A stretch of DNA of 64,000 nucleotides from Phaseolus vulgaris (Eukaryota; Streptophyta; Magnoliopsida; Fabales; Fabaceae), in contig NC_023755.2 of assembly GCF_000499845.2 (NCBI RefSeq), positions 35,972,023 through 36,036,022 on the forward strand, read 5' to 3'. Shown piece after piece: positions 1 through 11,489 of this stretch; position 1 is the first letter of the stretch, and the number at the start of each line of letters is the position of its first letter. The notes below the pieces were generated by a model. That model did no database searches and was not told where the DNA came from. It worked only from the letters and a program-made list of their open reading frames with translations. A program made the translations under genes and the position numbers.

Positions 1-1335
1 ATCTGGGATGCAGTGGTCAGTGGACCTTTTATACCTATGCAGGTTGTCAAAGATGAAACAATAAAGAAGCCTTGGTCTGAATGGAGTGAAACCGAGAAGA
101 AGGCCCAATATGACTCCTTAGCCAAGAATATCATCACCTCTACACTGAATATGGATGAGTTCTTTAGAGTCTCTCAATGTAACTCAGCTAAGGAGATGTG
201 GGAAGTACTAGAGGTAACTCATGAAGGGACTGATGATGTGAAATGGGCAAGGAAGCACTCACTAATTCAGGAGTACGAGCTGTTCAGAATGCAATCAGAA
301 GAAAGTATTGCAGATGTGCAGAAACGATTTACACATATTGTAAATCACCTCACTGGCCTTGGTAAAGTCTTTGACAAGGAAGAGCTCAACATAAAGGTGC
401 TAAAATGCCTTGATAGGAGCTGGCAGCCTAAGGTAACAGCAATCTCAGAATCTAGAGATTTATCCAAGATGTCCACTGCTGCACTTTTTGGAAAGCTGAT
501 AGAGCATGAAATAGAGCTGAAAAGATTGAAAGAACAAGAAACTGTGGAGAAGAAGGCCAAAGGAATTGCTCTGAAAACTACCATGGAACATGATACAAGT
601 GAGGAAGAAGTTGATCCTGAACATGATGAGACTGTGAGTCTGCTCACTAGAAAATTCAGTAGGTTTCTTAGAAAGAAAAACCGTGACAGAACTCAATAAA
701 GAAAGAGGTACTCTAAATCCAATGATTCAAATTCTTCAAATTACACTTGTTTTGGATGTGGTAAACCAGGTCATATAAAGGCTGATTGTCCAAGCAATCA
801 AAACAAAGAAAAATCAGCAAGTAAGAAGAGTGAAAGAAGCAAAGGCAAAAGAGCATACATCTCATGGGAAGAAAATGATGTATCCTCATCTAGTGACTCC
901 TCAACCGAAAGTGAGGAAGCAAATCTGTGCTTTATGGTGAATAATGAAGAATTGAACTCTGATTCAGTAAGTGATTTTTCTACTGATTCTGAAAACTATG
1001 ATCAGCTGTTAATTGCATTTAAGGAAACACATGATGAAGCAAACAGATTAGCTGTAATTTGCAATAAATTGAATAGAGTAAATAGGGTACTTGAACCTAA
1101 GGTCAAAGCTCTTGAAGAAGAACTGCACAAAGCTAAAACTGAATTGGTTAGCCTTGAATTAACATGTTTGCATGCATCAATAAAAACCTGTGATAATTGT
1201 AAAAAACTGGAAAAACAGGTTGAGTATTTGTTAAAAACACTTTCAAATTTCACTAAAGGAAGAGAAAATCTTGAAACTTTATTAGGTTCACAGAATGCTG
1301 TTTTCAATAAAAATGGTCTAGGATATAATTCTTAA
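1..1335 (+). pseudogene. gag: copia gag, degraded, 5' partial
   Basis: The reading frame runs from the window edge to a TAA at 697-699 and continues in the same frame to 1335, so a single nonsense change splits it. The first part is the UBN2-type copia gag domain (motifs FFRVSQC, EVTHEGT, RFTHIVNHL, WQPKVTAI). A zinc knuckle of CX2CX4HX4C form lies at 748-789. A glutamate- and lysine-rich, coiled-coil-like stretch follows to 1335. A second knuckle-like piece (CFYCMKSCH) is visible in another frame near 1423-1470, so there is at least one further frameshift before pol. The intact gag at 51342-52943 (minus) is a close relative and shows the expected full layout. Confidence 0.88.
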
Positions 1336-1580
1336 AAGCAATGTGAAAAAGCTGTCTAGTTTTTTTGTTCCTTCCAAAACAGGTTTTTCTTCTTTCAGTT
1401 GTTCAAAAGCAATGCATACTGCAACATGTTTTTACTGTATGAAGTCTTGTCATTTATCTAGAACATGTAAAGCTAGAAGGTACCTTGTTCTTAAAGGATT
1501 GGCCAAATGACTTCCTAAGGAAAGGTATTAATCATGCTGGACCCTAGACTAAAAGGGGTACCATATATGCTAAATATGTT

Positions 1581-4500
1581 TTGTTGCAGAAAAACAGCAG
1601 GAAAAACCAGTGGTACCTGGACAGTGGCTGCTCAAAGCACATGACTGGTGATGTGACCCAGTTCATAAATCTGAAACTCAAAGCTGAAGGGCATGTCACA
1701 TATGGGGACAACAATAGAGGAAAAATCCTTGGAAGAGGAGATGTTGGTACTAAAGATTCAACCACTATTGAGAATGTACTGTATGTTGAAGGGCTAAAAC
1801 ATAGTCTTCTAAGCATTAGCCAGCTGTGTGATAAGGGATACAAGGTCAATTTCAAAGCCAATACTTGTACAATTTCAAATGAAATTTCTGGTAAGGTGCT
1901 GTTCACTGGAAAAAGGGTAAACAACATCTATCTCTTAGATATTATAAAGAGTTGTTCTGAAAATGAGTGTTTGTTATCTAAAAATGATGAGTCATGGCTG
2001 TGGCATAGGAGGCTAGCTCATATTCACACAAATCACTTGAATAAGCTAATGTCTAAGGAACTTGTTTCTGGTTTACCAAACATAAAATTTCAAAATAACA
2101 GATTGTGTGATGCTTGTGTAAAGGGCAAACAGATTAGAACTACCTTTAAATCAAAAGATATGGTTTCTACAAATAAAGCTTTGGATGTTTTACATATGGA
2201 CTTGTTTGGACCATCTAGGACTGCTAGCTTAGCTGGAAATTACTATGCTTTGGTGATTGTTGATGACTTTTCAAGATATACATGGACCTTATTTCTTGCT
2301 TCTAAAAATGATGCATATAAAGCCTTAAAGAAACTTGCTAAGGTTCTGCATAATGAAAATGAAAATAGGATAAAACAGATTCGTAGTGATCATGGAGGAG
2401 AATTTCAAAATGCAAAATTTGATAAGTATTGTGAAAAACATGGTATCACACATAACTATTCTGCTCCTAGGACACCCCAACAAAATGGTGTAGTTGAAAG
2501 GAAGAATAGGTCATTAGAGGAGTTAGCTAGGACAATGTTAAATGAATCTGGTTTACCTAAATATTTTTGGGCTGATGCTGTATACACTGCTTCTTATGTG
2601 CTTAACAGAACATTGATTAGACCAATTCTTAAGAAAACTCCCTATGAATTGTATAAAGGTAGGAAGCCTAGCATTAGTCATCTTAGGGTTTTTGGCTGCA
2701 AATGTTTTGTTCTAAATAATGGTAAAGACAATCTGGGGAAATTTGATCCTAAATCAGATGAAGGAATACATATTGGTTATGCTATAAATGGTCATGTCTA
2801 TAGAGTGTATAACAAAAGATTACTTGCAGTAGAAGAATCTATACATGTTGTATTTGATGAAACAGATTTTTCTGTGCCCAAATCTGTTCTGGATGAACCT
2901 GGTATGGATGATTCAAGAACCATCTTGCAAAAGAATCAATCTAGTGAGCTTGATGTAACTAATCAAAATTTTGTCAAAGAATCTACTGTGAATGCAGGAT
3001 TGCCTAAGGAATGGAAGACACCCAGGGATCTTACACTAGATAATGTAATTGGTAAAATTGAGAAAGGAGTCTCAAGAAGGAATTCACTTAATAATTTTTG
3101 CAGAACAGTGGCCTTTGTTTCACAGATTGAGCCTAAAAGCCTAGAAGAAGCACTGCAAGACAACAATTGGATAACAACAATGCAGGAAGAACTAAACCAG
3201 TTTGAATACAATGAAGTGTGGACTTTGGTTCCAAGAAAACATGAGATGAATATCATAGGAACCAAGTGGGTGTACAGGAACAAGATGGATGAACATAGGG
3301 CTATCACTAGAAATAAAGCAAGGCTGGTTGCTAAAGGTTATAACCAAGAAGAGGGAATTGATTTTGGTGAAACCTATGCACCAGTAGCACGTCTTGAAGC
3401 TGTCAGATTACTTCTAGCATTTTCCAGCATACAAGGTTTCAAGCTGTTTCAAATGGATGTCAAGAGTGCATTCTTAAATGGTTACATTAATGAAGAGGTG
3501 TTTGTATCTCAGCCTCCAGGGTTTGAAGATCACAAAAATCCAGAGCATGTGTACATGCTTAAGAAGGCCTTATATGGATTGAAGCAGGCACCTAGGCAAT
3601 GGTATGAGAGGCTAAGTGAATTTCTGCTCTCTCAAGGATATAACCGTGACAATTCTGATAAAACTCTCTTTATAAAGAAGAAAAGAGAAGACATTATACT
3701 TGTGCAAGTCTATGTGGATGATATTATCTTTGGATCCACAAATGAAGAGATGTGTGAAGACTTTGTGAAAACAATGAAGAGTGAGTTTGAAATATCAATG
3801 TTAGGAGAAATAATTTTTTTCCTTGGACTACAAGTGAAACAACTCAAGGATGGAATTTTCATAAGCCAAGAAAAATACTGCAAGGAGCTGCTTAAGAGGT
3901 TTGATATGGATCAATGCAAAGCAATCAACACTCATATTTCAACAAGCTGCCAGCTGGATCAAGATTCTGCAGGAAAATCAGTGGATCAAACTAAGTACAG
4001 GGGTTTAACTGGTTCCTTATTATACTTAACTGCTAGCAGGCCTGACATTATGTTTGTTGTGTGCTTATGTGCTAGATATCAATCTGATCCAAAGGAATCA
4101 CACTACAATGCAGCCAAGAGAATTCTGAAATACTTGCAAGGATCTAAGGATGTTGTATTATGGTATCCTAACAATGTGTCTTTAAACTTAACTGGTTTTT
4201 CATACTCTGACTTTGCAGGTTGCAAGGTTGATAGGAAAAGCACAAGTGGGACTTGTCACATGCTTGGATCAAGTCTAATCTCTTGGCATTGCAAGAAACA
4301 GACTTGTGTTGCTCTCTCTACAGTAGAGGCAGAATACATAGCTGCTGGAAGTTGTTGTGCTCAAACCTTATGGCTAAGGCAGCAGCTAAGTGATTTTGGA
4401 ATTCTATTAAACAAGACACCTATAAATTGTGATAATACTAGTGCTATAAATCTGTCTAAGAATCCTGTCATGCACTCAAGGACTAAACATATTGAAATTA

Positions 4501-4667
4501 GACATCACTTTCTAAGAGAACATATAGCTAATGGAACTTGTGATATAAAATTCATTGGTACTAAATTTCAATTAGCTGATCTATTCACTAAACCACTTGT
4601 TAAAGATAGATTTTATTTTCTTCTAAATGAATTGGGTATCATTACCTTAAATTGTCCTCTGCAGTAA
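1581..4667 (+). CDS. pol: copia pol polyprotein (protease-integrase-RT-RNase H)
   Basis: This open frame of 1028 codons starts just upstream of the retropepsin active site (LDSGCSKHMTG, residues 13-23), so the true protein probably begins further upstream by fusion or readthrough from gag. Integrase has the zinc-binding HRRLAHI...CDACVKGK segment (about 142-180) and the catalytic core with HMDLFGP, SDHGGEF and NGVVERKNRS. Reverse transcriptase has GTKWVYRNK, QMDVKSAFLNG and the catalytic YVDDIIFGS (about residue 711). RNase H has DFAGCKVDRKSTSG, STVEAEYIAA and HIEIRHHFL, and the C-terminus has the usual LADLFTKPL. All key catalytic residues appear present and the frame is unbroken, which suggests a young copy. 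The domain order is that of Ty1/copia. Confidence 0.95.
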   Translation: MLQKNSRKNQWYLDSGCSKHMTGDVTQFINLKLKAEGHVTYGDNNRGKILGRGDVGTKDSTTIENVLYVEGLKHSLLSISQLCDKGYKVNFKANTCTISNEISGKVLFTGKRVNNIYLLDIIKSCSENECLLSKNDESWLWHRRLAHIHTNHLNKLMSKELVSGLPNIKFQNNRLCDACVKGKQIRTTFKSKDMVSTNKALDVLHMDLFGPSRTASLAGNYYALVIVDDFSRYTWTLFLASKNDAYKALKKLAKVLHNENENRIKQIRSDHGGEFQNAKFDKYCEKHGITHNYSAPRTPQQNGVVERKNRSLEELARTMLNESGLPKYFWADAVYTASYVLNRTLIRPILKKTPYELYKGRKPSISHLRVFGCKCFVLNNGKDNLGKFDPKSDEGIHIGYAINGHVYRVYNKRLLAVEESIHVVFDETDFSVPKSVLDEPGMDDSRTILQKNQSSELDVTNQNFVKESTVNAGLPKEWKTPRDLTLDNVIGKIEKGVSRRNSLNNFCRTVAFVSQIEPKSLEEALQDNNWITTMQEELNQFEYNEVWTLVPRKHEMNIIGTKWVYRNKMDEHRAITRNKARLVAKGYNQEEGIDFGETYAPVARLEAVRLLLAFSSIQGFKLFQMDVKSAFLNGYINEEVFVSQPPGFEDHKNPEHVYMLKKALYGLKQAPRQWYERLSEFLLSQGYNRDNSDKTLFIKKKREDIILVQVYVDDIIFGSTNEEMCEDFVKTMKSEFEISMLGEIIFFLGLQVKQLKDGIFISQEKYCKELLKRFDMDQCKAINTHISTSCQLDQDSAGKSVDQTKYRGLTGSLLYLTASRPDIMFVVCLCARYQSDPKESHYNAAKRILKYLQGSKDVVLWYPNNVSLNLTGFSYSDFAGCKVDRKSTSGTCHMLGSSLISWHCKKQTCVALSTVEAEYIAAGSCCAQTLWLRQQLSDFGILLNKTPINCDNTSAINLSKNPVMHSRTKHIEIRHHFLREHIANGTCDIKFIGTKFQLADLFTKPLVKDRFYFLLNELGIITLNCPLQ

Positions 4668-5239
4668 ATATTTCAATCTGTTATTTTATATTTTAACATG
4701 TTTTGTTCTCTGGTTCAGAATCACAGCTGTGACTAGGAAAGAGAAAGATTTACTTTTTCTCTCTCTCACTTTATCCTTGACTGCTTTTACAGTTATTAAC
4801 CAGCAGGTCTATGCCAATTAGCTTGTGGGTATCCTAACTGATTGGATTGTGTGTAGGTGCAACAGATTTAATTTATCAAATTAAAATCTGGTTCCAATAT
4901 ATTCTTGCGCAAATCAACACTTGAATCTGCTGCACCACAGGAATAAAATCTGGAGCATATCAAATTGTTTTTTCTTTTAATCCATAATTTCTGAAATCTG
5001 ATTAATTGATTTCCTTTTAAAATTTGTGATTTTTTGAAATCTGATTTAAAGACTTTATATAAACCGAGCACTAATCAACTTTTCTCTCACACCTTCTCAT
5101 CTATGCTATAAGCTGTCCAGGTTCAAATCTGCTTCTTTACATGTTTCGTTTATGTTATTATTGATAATATGAACTGCAAATTTTTTTTCTAGCTGGAATT
5201 GTCTATTGATAAATAGGTGCAGGTAACAACAGACTGAGC
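4668..5239. other. pol to env-like ORF spacer
   Basis: Non-coding AT-rich stretch inside the copia element. It repeats the short word AATCTG many times (for example 4673, 4886, 4924, 4994, 5038), a word also paired in the LTR. No ORF is supported here. Sireviruses normally have such a spacer before the post-pol ORF. Confidence 0.5.
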
Positions 5240-6424
5240 ATGGCATCCTCATCACACAGAAAGAAGAAATCCAAAGAGCAATCCAACAGCAGCCAAGGCA
5301 TCCTGGAAAAATGGTTTGCTGGAGATTCTGAAGCCATGACTAGGTTCATCCATGAGACAAGCAGAAAGTAAGTCAATGCGCCTAAAGTGCTGGAATTCTC
5401 TTGGTTGAGGGAAGAAAATCTGACTGAAGCAAAAACTCTGCTCAAGCATCAAAAGCTGAAGAACTTCTTAGAAATGACTGGAAATGTCTATCCAGACTTG
5501 GTGAAAGTGTTCTACAGCAATTTGGTTCAAGATGGCAAAAATTTGGTCTCCCATGTGAAAGGTGTGAAGCTGAAAATTACAAGGGAAATATGGAGCAATG
5601 TGGGAGGAATCAAGTATTCTGGAATGAAGGTTAGCAAAGGGAATACTGCTGGAATTCAAGGATTCAACAAGATGCAGTTTTACAGAAGTTGTGTTAGAAA
5701 TCCTGCTGAACCAGTAGCTAGATTTCATGCTGGAAATCTGACATTAATTCCAAGACTCCTAGCCTACATAATTGCTTGGCAGCTTACTGCAAGAGGAAGT
5801 AATCATGCGACTCTCCATGAAGAGGACTTGATTCTGCTGTACTGTATCATGAATCAACTCAAGGTAAATTGGGTGAGTACAATGGTGGAGCATATGCTCA
5901 AATCCACAAGGCTTTCAGATTATCGTTTTCCATATGCTATTTTTGTGTCAAAGCTAATTGATTATTTTGAAGTTGACACTACAAATGAGAGAAATGACAC
6001 CATTAAGGCAGCAAGTGAAATAGACAACTCTACTCTCTTGAAGATGGGGTTTCAAAAGGTGGATGACAGCTGGGTATTTAGAAGGAATGCTACAAACAGA
6101 GCTGAAAATGAAGCAGCTGACCCAGCAAATGAAGAAGAAGAAAATGCTGATGGAGTGCAACACATGGATGAATCACCAATGCACTCTGCTGGAAATGAAG
6201 ATGTTGTTGCTACAAGCCAAAATGCACTGGTTGCATATGAGGAACCTGAGTACAGAGGTGAACCTCTGTCCATGTTCGAAAGACAAGTACTAAGCAGGCT
6301 GGACACACTTACATATGACCAAAAGACACATTATGAAATGACTTACGCTAGGTTTCAATACTTGGATGACCAAATTGAAGGAGTTCAAGTGCAGCTAGCT
6401 GAGCTTTACTACAACAACAAGTGA
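5240..6424 (+). pseudogene. env-like post-pol ORF of Sirevirus, one nonsense codon
   Basis: An ATG at 5240 opens a frame that is stopped once by TAA at 5369-5371 and then runs to TGA at 6422-6424, about 394 codons in all. The homologous ORF of the second element (about 50563-49361, minus) has a lysine in the matching region, so the stop is a point mutation. Shared blocks include FLEM-GN-YPDLV-VFY, LVSHVKGV, ARGSNH/PRGSNH, and RLSDY-FPYA/YPYA. The C-terminal part is acidic and ends in a predicted coiled coil with QIE-VQ. No convincing signal peptide or transmembrane segment is visible, so an envelope function is not supported. Such ORFs in legume elements are often annotated as a putative plant transposon protein domain. 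Its role is unknown. Confidence 0.75.
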
Positions 6425-6800
6425 TCCTATTTCTTAGTCTTTATCTTTTATATCTTGTTGAACAATTTGAATTCAGTCGGTTTGGTTTTATTCTGCACCA
6501 GTTTTAGTTGATTTTTATTTTGGGTTGTAATAGAACACTATACAGGTTGTTTGTTTGAACTGTTATGAATGTCTTTATCCCATGCCTTATTCTGTTTGAT
6601 GAATCCAAAGGGGGAGAAGAACTGAGAAACAGCTCACAAAGGTTGATGTTCTTGTTAAAGCTGCAGGGAGGTAGCACAAAACTCACACACTGCTATTTTC
6701 TGGTTTTATTTCTAAACGTTGTTGTGCAGGTTTTGGTAGTTAGTACAGTGCAGGTTTTGATCATCAAACTATGCTGTGCAAAGGGGATTTGTCTCCATCA
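6425..6800. other. region between env-like ORF and 3' LTR
   Basis: Non-coding. It contains an extra purine run (AAAGGGGGAG near 6608) besides the one touching the LTR. More than one polypurine tract upstream of the 3' LTR is a known Sirevirus trait. No gene is supported. Confidence 0.5.
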
Positions 6801-6813
6801 AACAGGGGGAGAT
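6801..6813 (+). promoter_or_regulatory. polypurine tract of copia element 1
   Basis: The purine-rich run AACAGGGGGAGAT directly precedes the LTR start TGTTGAAG. This is the plus-strand priming site of LTR retrotransposons, and its position fixes the 5' edge of the 3' LTR. Confidence 0.8.
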
Positions 6814-8262
6814 TGTTGAAGATGGATGAAGCTTCTTCTCTACCTAGTTTTAGTGTGTGTTTGATGTAGAAAATAACTAGTTTGCTTTGAAGTTTGTAAT
6901 AGGTTTAGATGATCTTGTATTTAGGCGTGTGTGTGTGTAAGGTTGCCTTTTGCTACATGACCTATCCTAGATGCCTAACCAAACCTAGAATAAGCACATG
7001 AAGTGGTTAAAAGTTTTTCCAAAAGCTTTCTAGAGGTTTCTTCAAAAATCAGGACTCTGCACAAAAATAAATTTGTTTCTCTGTAAAAGAACAGGTTTAT
7101 TCTTTGGTTTGTTGAAAGGATTTTCGAAAGTTAGTTAGGGCACCAAAGGTACAACTCAGACAATTATTTCAGTTAGCTGAGTTGGCAGTTTTCATAAAAT
7201 AAATCTGTTCAGTTTAAAACTGAATCTGTTGTTTTCATAACAGCTTTTCAACTGTTTTTTTGAAAAAAAGTTAGAAACTGTTTTCTATATAAAGAAAAGT
7301 CTCTCTCACATGAAAGGATGCTGAGCAATTATGTTTTTGACAGAGATTAAACACTTTATATGTGAGAAGGATTGAAAAGATTTTTGAAAGGTTTTCCAAA
7401 AGGGATTTTGAAGTGTGCTTGTTCTAGGAAAACTTTGATCTTGGTGAAGGTGCTGGTGCAGTTCTGCAGCAAAGTTGAACTACTGGTTTTGAGTTCTTGC
7501 ATCTTCTTATCAGGTGTTATCTTTCCTTTATTCTGGTTTGTAAAGGTGTAAGTGTTAGTCACTCCTTGATAGGGTTTCTTGGAGTGCAAGGTGTGCTGAA
7601 ATAGGGTTTTTTCAGCATTGGTTGTATAGTTCTTGTAGTGTTCAAGAACTGTTGTGTTTGTAAGTGATTGATACTGTCTTTAGTGGATTCCACCTTGGAG
7701 TAAGGTGAAACTGGATGTAGCTCTGTATGAGTGAACCAGTATAAAAACTTGCTTGTCTTTTCCTCTCATCCCTGCACTCGTTTCTGGTTTTGCTTAATTC
7801 TGTCAAGAACTAAATCTGTTCTTTTGGAATTGAATCTGTTAATTCTGGGTTTAATAAAAATTGTTCTTCCTTATCTGTTAAAGTTCTCTAATCACGAACA
7901 AGGTAGTTGTATATGAAGTTTTAATTGGTCTGTGAACAAATTGTCTATTCATTAAAACCTGAGAAAGATTCATTCTCTTTAAAACCTTGTGTTGGATGAA
8001 CATGGTTGATTTCTTGGCATAGTTGTATTCTTCAAACTCGTAAAATCTAACCAATCTGATTCTGTTATACCTCTCTGTTGATTGCAATTTTAATCTGAAA
8101 AAATTCAAATTGTGCTAGACTGTTATGAAGAATCAATTTGTTTCCTTTAAAAACAATCTGTTCATTTGTCTCTGATATACTGAAAATTGTTTGTATTTGC
8201 GAAAATTTTATAAGCTCAATTCACCCCTCCCCTCTTGAACTTAGACACTAATAGACCCAACA
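6814..8262 (+). repeat. 3' LTR of copia element 1 (1449 bp)
   Basis: It starts TGTTGAAG after the polypurine tract and ends CCCAACA. The last bases (AATTCACCCCTCCCCTCT...AACA) match in layout the LTR end of the element at 47830-54216 (AATTCACCCC...CTCT...AACA). The partner LTR is outside the window, so the end is inferred and the target duplication cannot be tested. A TATA-like CTATATAAAG lies at 7285-7294. Three word pairs of about AATCTGTT occur 20-21 bp apart at 7201/7222, 7812/7832 and 8134/8154. Confidence 0.85.
7285..7294 (+). promoter_or_regulatory. LTR TATA box candidate
   Basis: CTATATAAAG in the middle of the LTR, the normal place for the U3 promoter. Inferred from sequence only. 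Confidence 0.5.
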
Positions 8263-8399
8263 TAACTTTCTTTTTTCTAGGCCTTTATATTGAGGATTAT
8301 GAATTATAGAATATATGTCTTATGCAAATAGATGAATTATTAGTTTCAAATGATAAGTCTTTGAAGGACTTCAACTATCTACCTTAGCCTATTCGTTTA

Positions 8400-10060
8400 A
8401 ATTCATATATTTTGGAAAATAGATTTCTTATTGATGAACTGAGTTATGGTAGAACAAGCATGTATGAAATGCATAAATCATTGTTCAGATGTCTTACTAC
8501 TGAACAACTGAATGTATATGAAAATATAATGATAGCAGTACATACTCAAGTAGGAGGTTTTCTTTTCTTATATGGATATGGCGAAATAGGCAAAACATTT
8601 ATATGGAAAAATTATCCAGTAGAATAAGATATATAGTATTAAATGTAGCTTCAAGTGGGATTGCTTCTTGGCAGAAAAACAACTCATTCTACCTTTTGTA
8701 TCCCACTTATTATAAATGAGGAGTCAACCTGTAACATAAGTCATGGAAGCCTTCGCGCTAAGTTATTGATTAAGACAAAGTTGATTATATGGGATGAAGC
8801 TCCAATGATGATCAGGTTGTGTTTTGAGGCTTTCGACGAAACATTAAGAGATATTATGAAGGTTATAGATTAACGGAACAATAACAAGTCTTTTGGTGGT
8901 AAATTTGTTGTACTGGGAGGTGATTTTAGGTAAATTCTACCTGTTTTCAAGAAGGGATCAAAATACGACATTGTAAAGGCCACTATAAACTATTATGAAT
9001 TATGGAAATACTGTAAAGTTTTTACACTTTCAGAGAATATGAGATTAGAAAATTAGGAATCAGTTGAAATTGCTGCAAAGATCAAGGAATTTGTTGAATG
9101 GATTCTAAAGATTGGTGATGGAAATATGAACTTAAATGAAATTGGGGAAGGCATAATTGAAATACCCAAACATCTGTTAATCAAACAAAGTGATTCACCT
9201 CTACTCAACTTAGTTGAATTTGTGTATCATAAATTCTTGGATAATATGAGCAATGCTAACTATTTTGATGACGGTGCAACATTTTTTCGAAGACTGAATG
9301 TGTAGATGAAGTTAATGAGTTTATCCTATGTTTAATGTCTGGAAAAGAAGTTACTTACTTAAGTTTAGACACACCTTGCCAATCCGATGAACAGGAAGAG
9401 ATTCAAGCTCAATGGTTTACATAAGGGTTTTTAAACGATATTAGATGCTTAGGAATTCTTAATCATTGCCTAAAACTCAAAACCGGTTATCTAATAATGC
9501 TTTTAAGAAATATTGATCAAGCTAATGGATTATGTAATGACACCATATTACAAGTTAATGAGTTGACAAAGAATGTTATTGGTGCTACAATGATTAGAGG
9601 AAAAAACATTGGACATAAAATACTCATTCTAGAATGGACTTGATTCTTTCTTATTCAGGACTGTCTTTCAAGTTTCAAAGAAGACAATTCCTAGTATCCA
9701 TGTGCTTTGCAATGACTTTAAATAAAAGTCAAGGTCAAACACTTTCCAAAGTTGGGCTTTATCTTCCAAGACCTGTATTTACACATGGGCAGTTATATGT
9801 TGCTGTTTCTCGAGAAAAAATATAAAAAATGTTTGAAAATCTTAATTTTGGATGAAGAGGACAACAAACTACTTCAACAATTAATGTTGTTTACAAGGAA
9901 GTATCTCAAAATATTTAAAATACGATGTTACATCACACATATGAGGTATCAACAACTAATGTTGTTTTATTTTTTTACATATAAAAAAGGTTACTCTTCT
10001 GATAACAAATGTGATTGTGTACCAGTATATGTTATTTGTGGAAGATTATGTTGCTAAGCT
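8400..10060 (+). pseudogene. Helitron PIF1-like helicase fragment
   Basis: Pieces of a Helitron RepHel helicase C-terminal half can be read across all three frames with many stops. Visible motifs in order: a degenerate Walker A (GYGEIGKTF, about 8573-8599), a Walker B (LIIWDEAPM, about 8781-8807), a GGKFVVLGGDFR block (about 8896-8930), a block LKTGYLIMLLRNID (about 9477-9518), and the C-terminal [13 protein letters not shown]...LYVAVSR block (about 9701-9816). The nuclease Rep domain and the Helitron ends are not seen. This is a dead, 5'-truncated copy. It abuts the copia LTR, which may have inserted into it. Confidence 0.85.
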
Positions 10061-10894
10061 TGCTTGTCTTTATTTTATTTATGTTATAGTCAAACTTTGT
10101 ATTTGATATGGATATGAAATATGAATATTGGGGTTTGAAATGATGCTATTTTGGTATAGGAAAATAATTGAAAGACTGTACACAAAGAAAAAAGATTCAA
10201 AGATCATCAGTTAGATATGCTTCATTCATATTCACATACACAATTGTTGAGGCATCAAAATCTTAATTTCATGTTAAGGAAGATGGAAAGCAAGATTGAT
10301 TAGGGATGAACATGTTGTAATAGTCTCAATGTTATGATGATATTTAAAAATATTTTGTGTTTTCTTTATTTTTGAACAATTATGTATCAACTTTGTTCTA
10401 ATTTTCAATACAATGAATGAATACTTATAACTTTCTATAGTATTTAATTTTATTAGTATTTAATTTTTTTTATTATGAAAACATATTTAATTAAATGATA
10501 TTATAATTAAATATGTTTAGTTGTTTAATTATGCAAAGGAGATTATAAAATGTTGTGACTTAATTTGATTTATTTAGAATTAAAGTTGAAACTAACGTAT
10601 TATTTTTTACAATTTTATTATAATACTGACAATTAAAATTGTCACATTATACTGTATATAATGACGTTTACATGTGCTATGTTTTGCAGTGAAATCTTTT
10701 TCAATAAAATAAATTGTGACAATTTTGACTGACATTAATTACATACAAAAATCGTCACTTTATACAAAACGTTAAATGACGGTTAGTTTTATAAGGATTT
10801 AGGGAACCGCCACACACGTATATTGTGACGTTTATAAACGTCACTTCATACAAAAATAACCGCTAACGCTGCATTCACGATTTTTTTTGTAGTG
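10061..10894 (+). repeat. AT-rich stretch with one transposon end (CACTA/MITE-like)
   Basis: No gene is seen. The right part (about 10600-10894) has GTGACG/CGTCAC words in both orientations and ends TTTTTTTTGTAGTG at 10894, the inverse of a CACTACAAAA terminus. No matching left end was found, so this is a remnant or a misread. Confidence 0.4.
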
Positions 10895-11029
10895 ATTCTT
10901 TATTTATTGATATTGAGATTGCATTGCATAATCTATTTTATTTATTAATATTATAGTCTTTTAGTTATTTTATTCCTTTATTTTTTATTTTTTATTTTTT
11001 ATTATTGTAATTCCACTACAAGAAAACAG

Positions 11030-11395
11030 TCATTTTGCGTGGGCCAAAAACGAACGCAAAAGCTAAAAAACGGACGCTTATGCGTCGGATTATCGTCCGT
11101 TCCACATCCCACGAAAAAAGCCTGGAAGCAAATGAAAACTAGCGTGGGCCAGAAAGTTGGACGCATCTTGCGTAGGCCAAGCCCATGGAAAACGGACGCA
11201 ACATGCAGAAGCTGGGTAGACGCAAAATGGACGCATATGCGGCGACTTTTGCGTGGGAAGATCCGACATAAATTTCGCTTATGCGTCGGTCTGGCCGACA
11301 AAAATGATAAAAATATATATTTAAAAAATATCAGAAAAAATATCAGATTTAAAAAAGCGAACGCATGTTTTAAAAAAAACTTGCGTGGGCATGTG
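11030..11395. repeat. CACTA left subterminal repeats
   Basis: About a dozen copies of the words GCGTGGGCC, GGACGCA or TGCGT in both orientations, in an otherwise AT-rich element. The same words fill the right end at 15505-15715. Such arrays bind the transposase in En/Spm-type elements. Confidence 0.75.
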
Positions 11396-11489
11396 GCCGA
11401 TGCATGTGATGAAGAAAAAAAAACATTTTATTTTGCTTTCTAACCAGATTACCTGTAAAAATTAAATACCAACCAAATCACATTCAAAC

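Larger units (their letters stand above)
1..8262 (+). mobile_element. Ty1/copia retrotransposon, Sirevirus type, 5' end outside window
   Basis: The order gag, protease-integrase-RT-RNase H, then a separate ORF between pol and the 3' LTR is that of Sireviruses (SIRE-type copia). The window begins inside gag, so the 5' LTR, primer binding site and the left target duplication cannot be seen. Gag carries one in-frame stop and later damage, the post-pol ORF carries one stop, and pol is open. The polypurine tract and a 1.45-kb 3' LTR are present. The same gag and post-pol ORF recur in the minus-strand element at 47830-54216, so both belong to one broad family. It is probably no longer able to move by itself because gag is broken. 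Confidence 0.9.

Noticed and set aside
1..8267. Target duplication of copia element 1
   Set aside because: The left end is outside the window.
11039..11443. Plus-strand ORF of 134 codons at the left end of the CACTA element
   Set aside because: It spans subterminal repeats, which by chance lack stops; no transposase motif.
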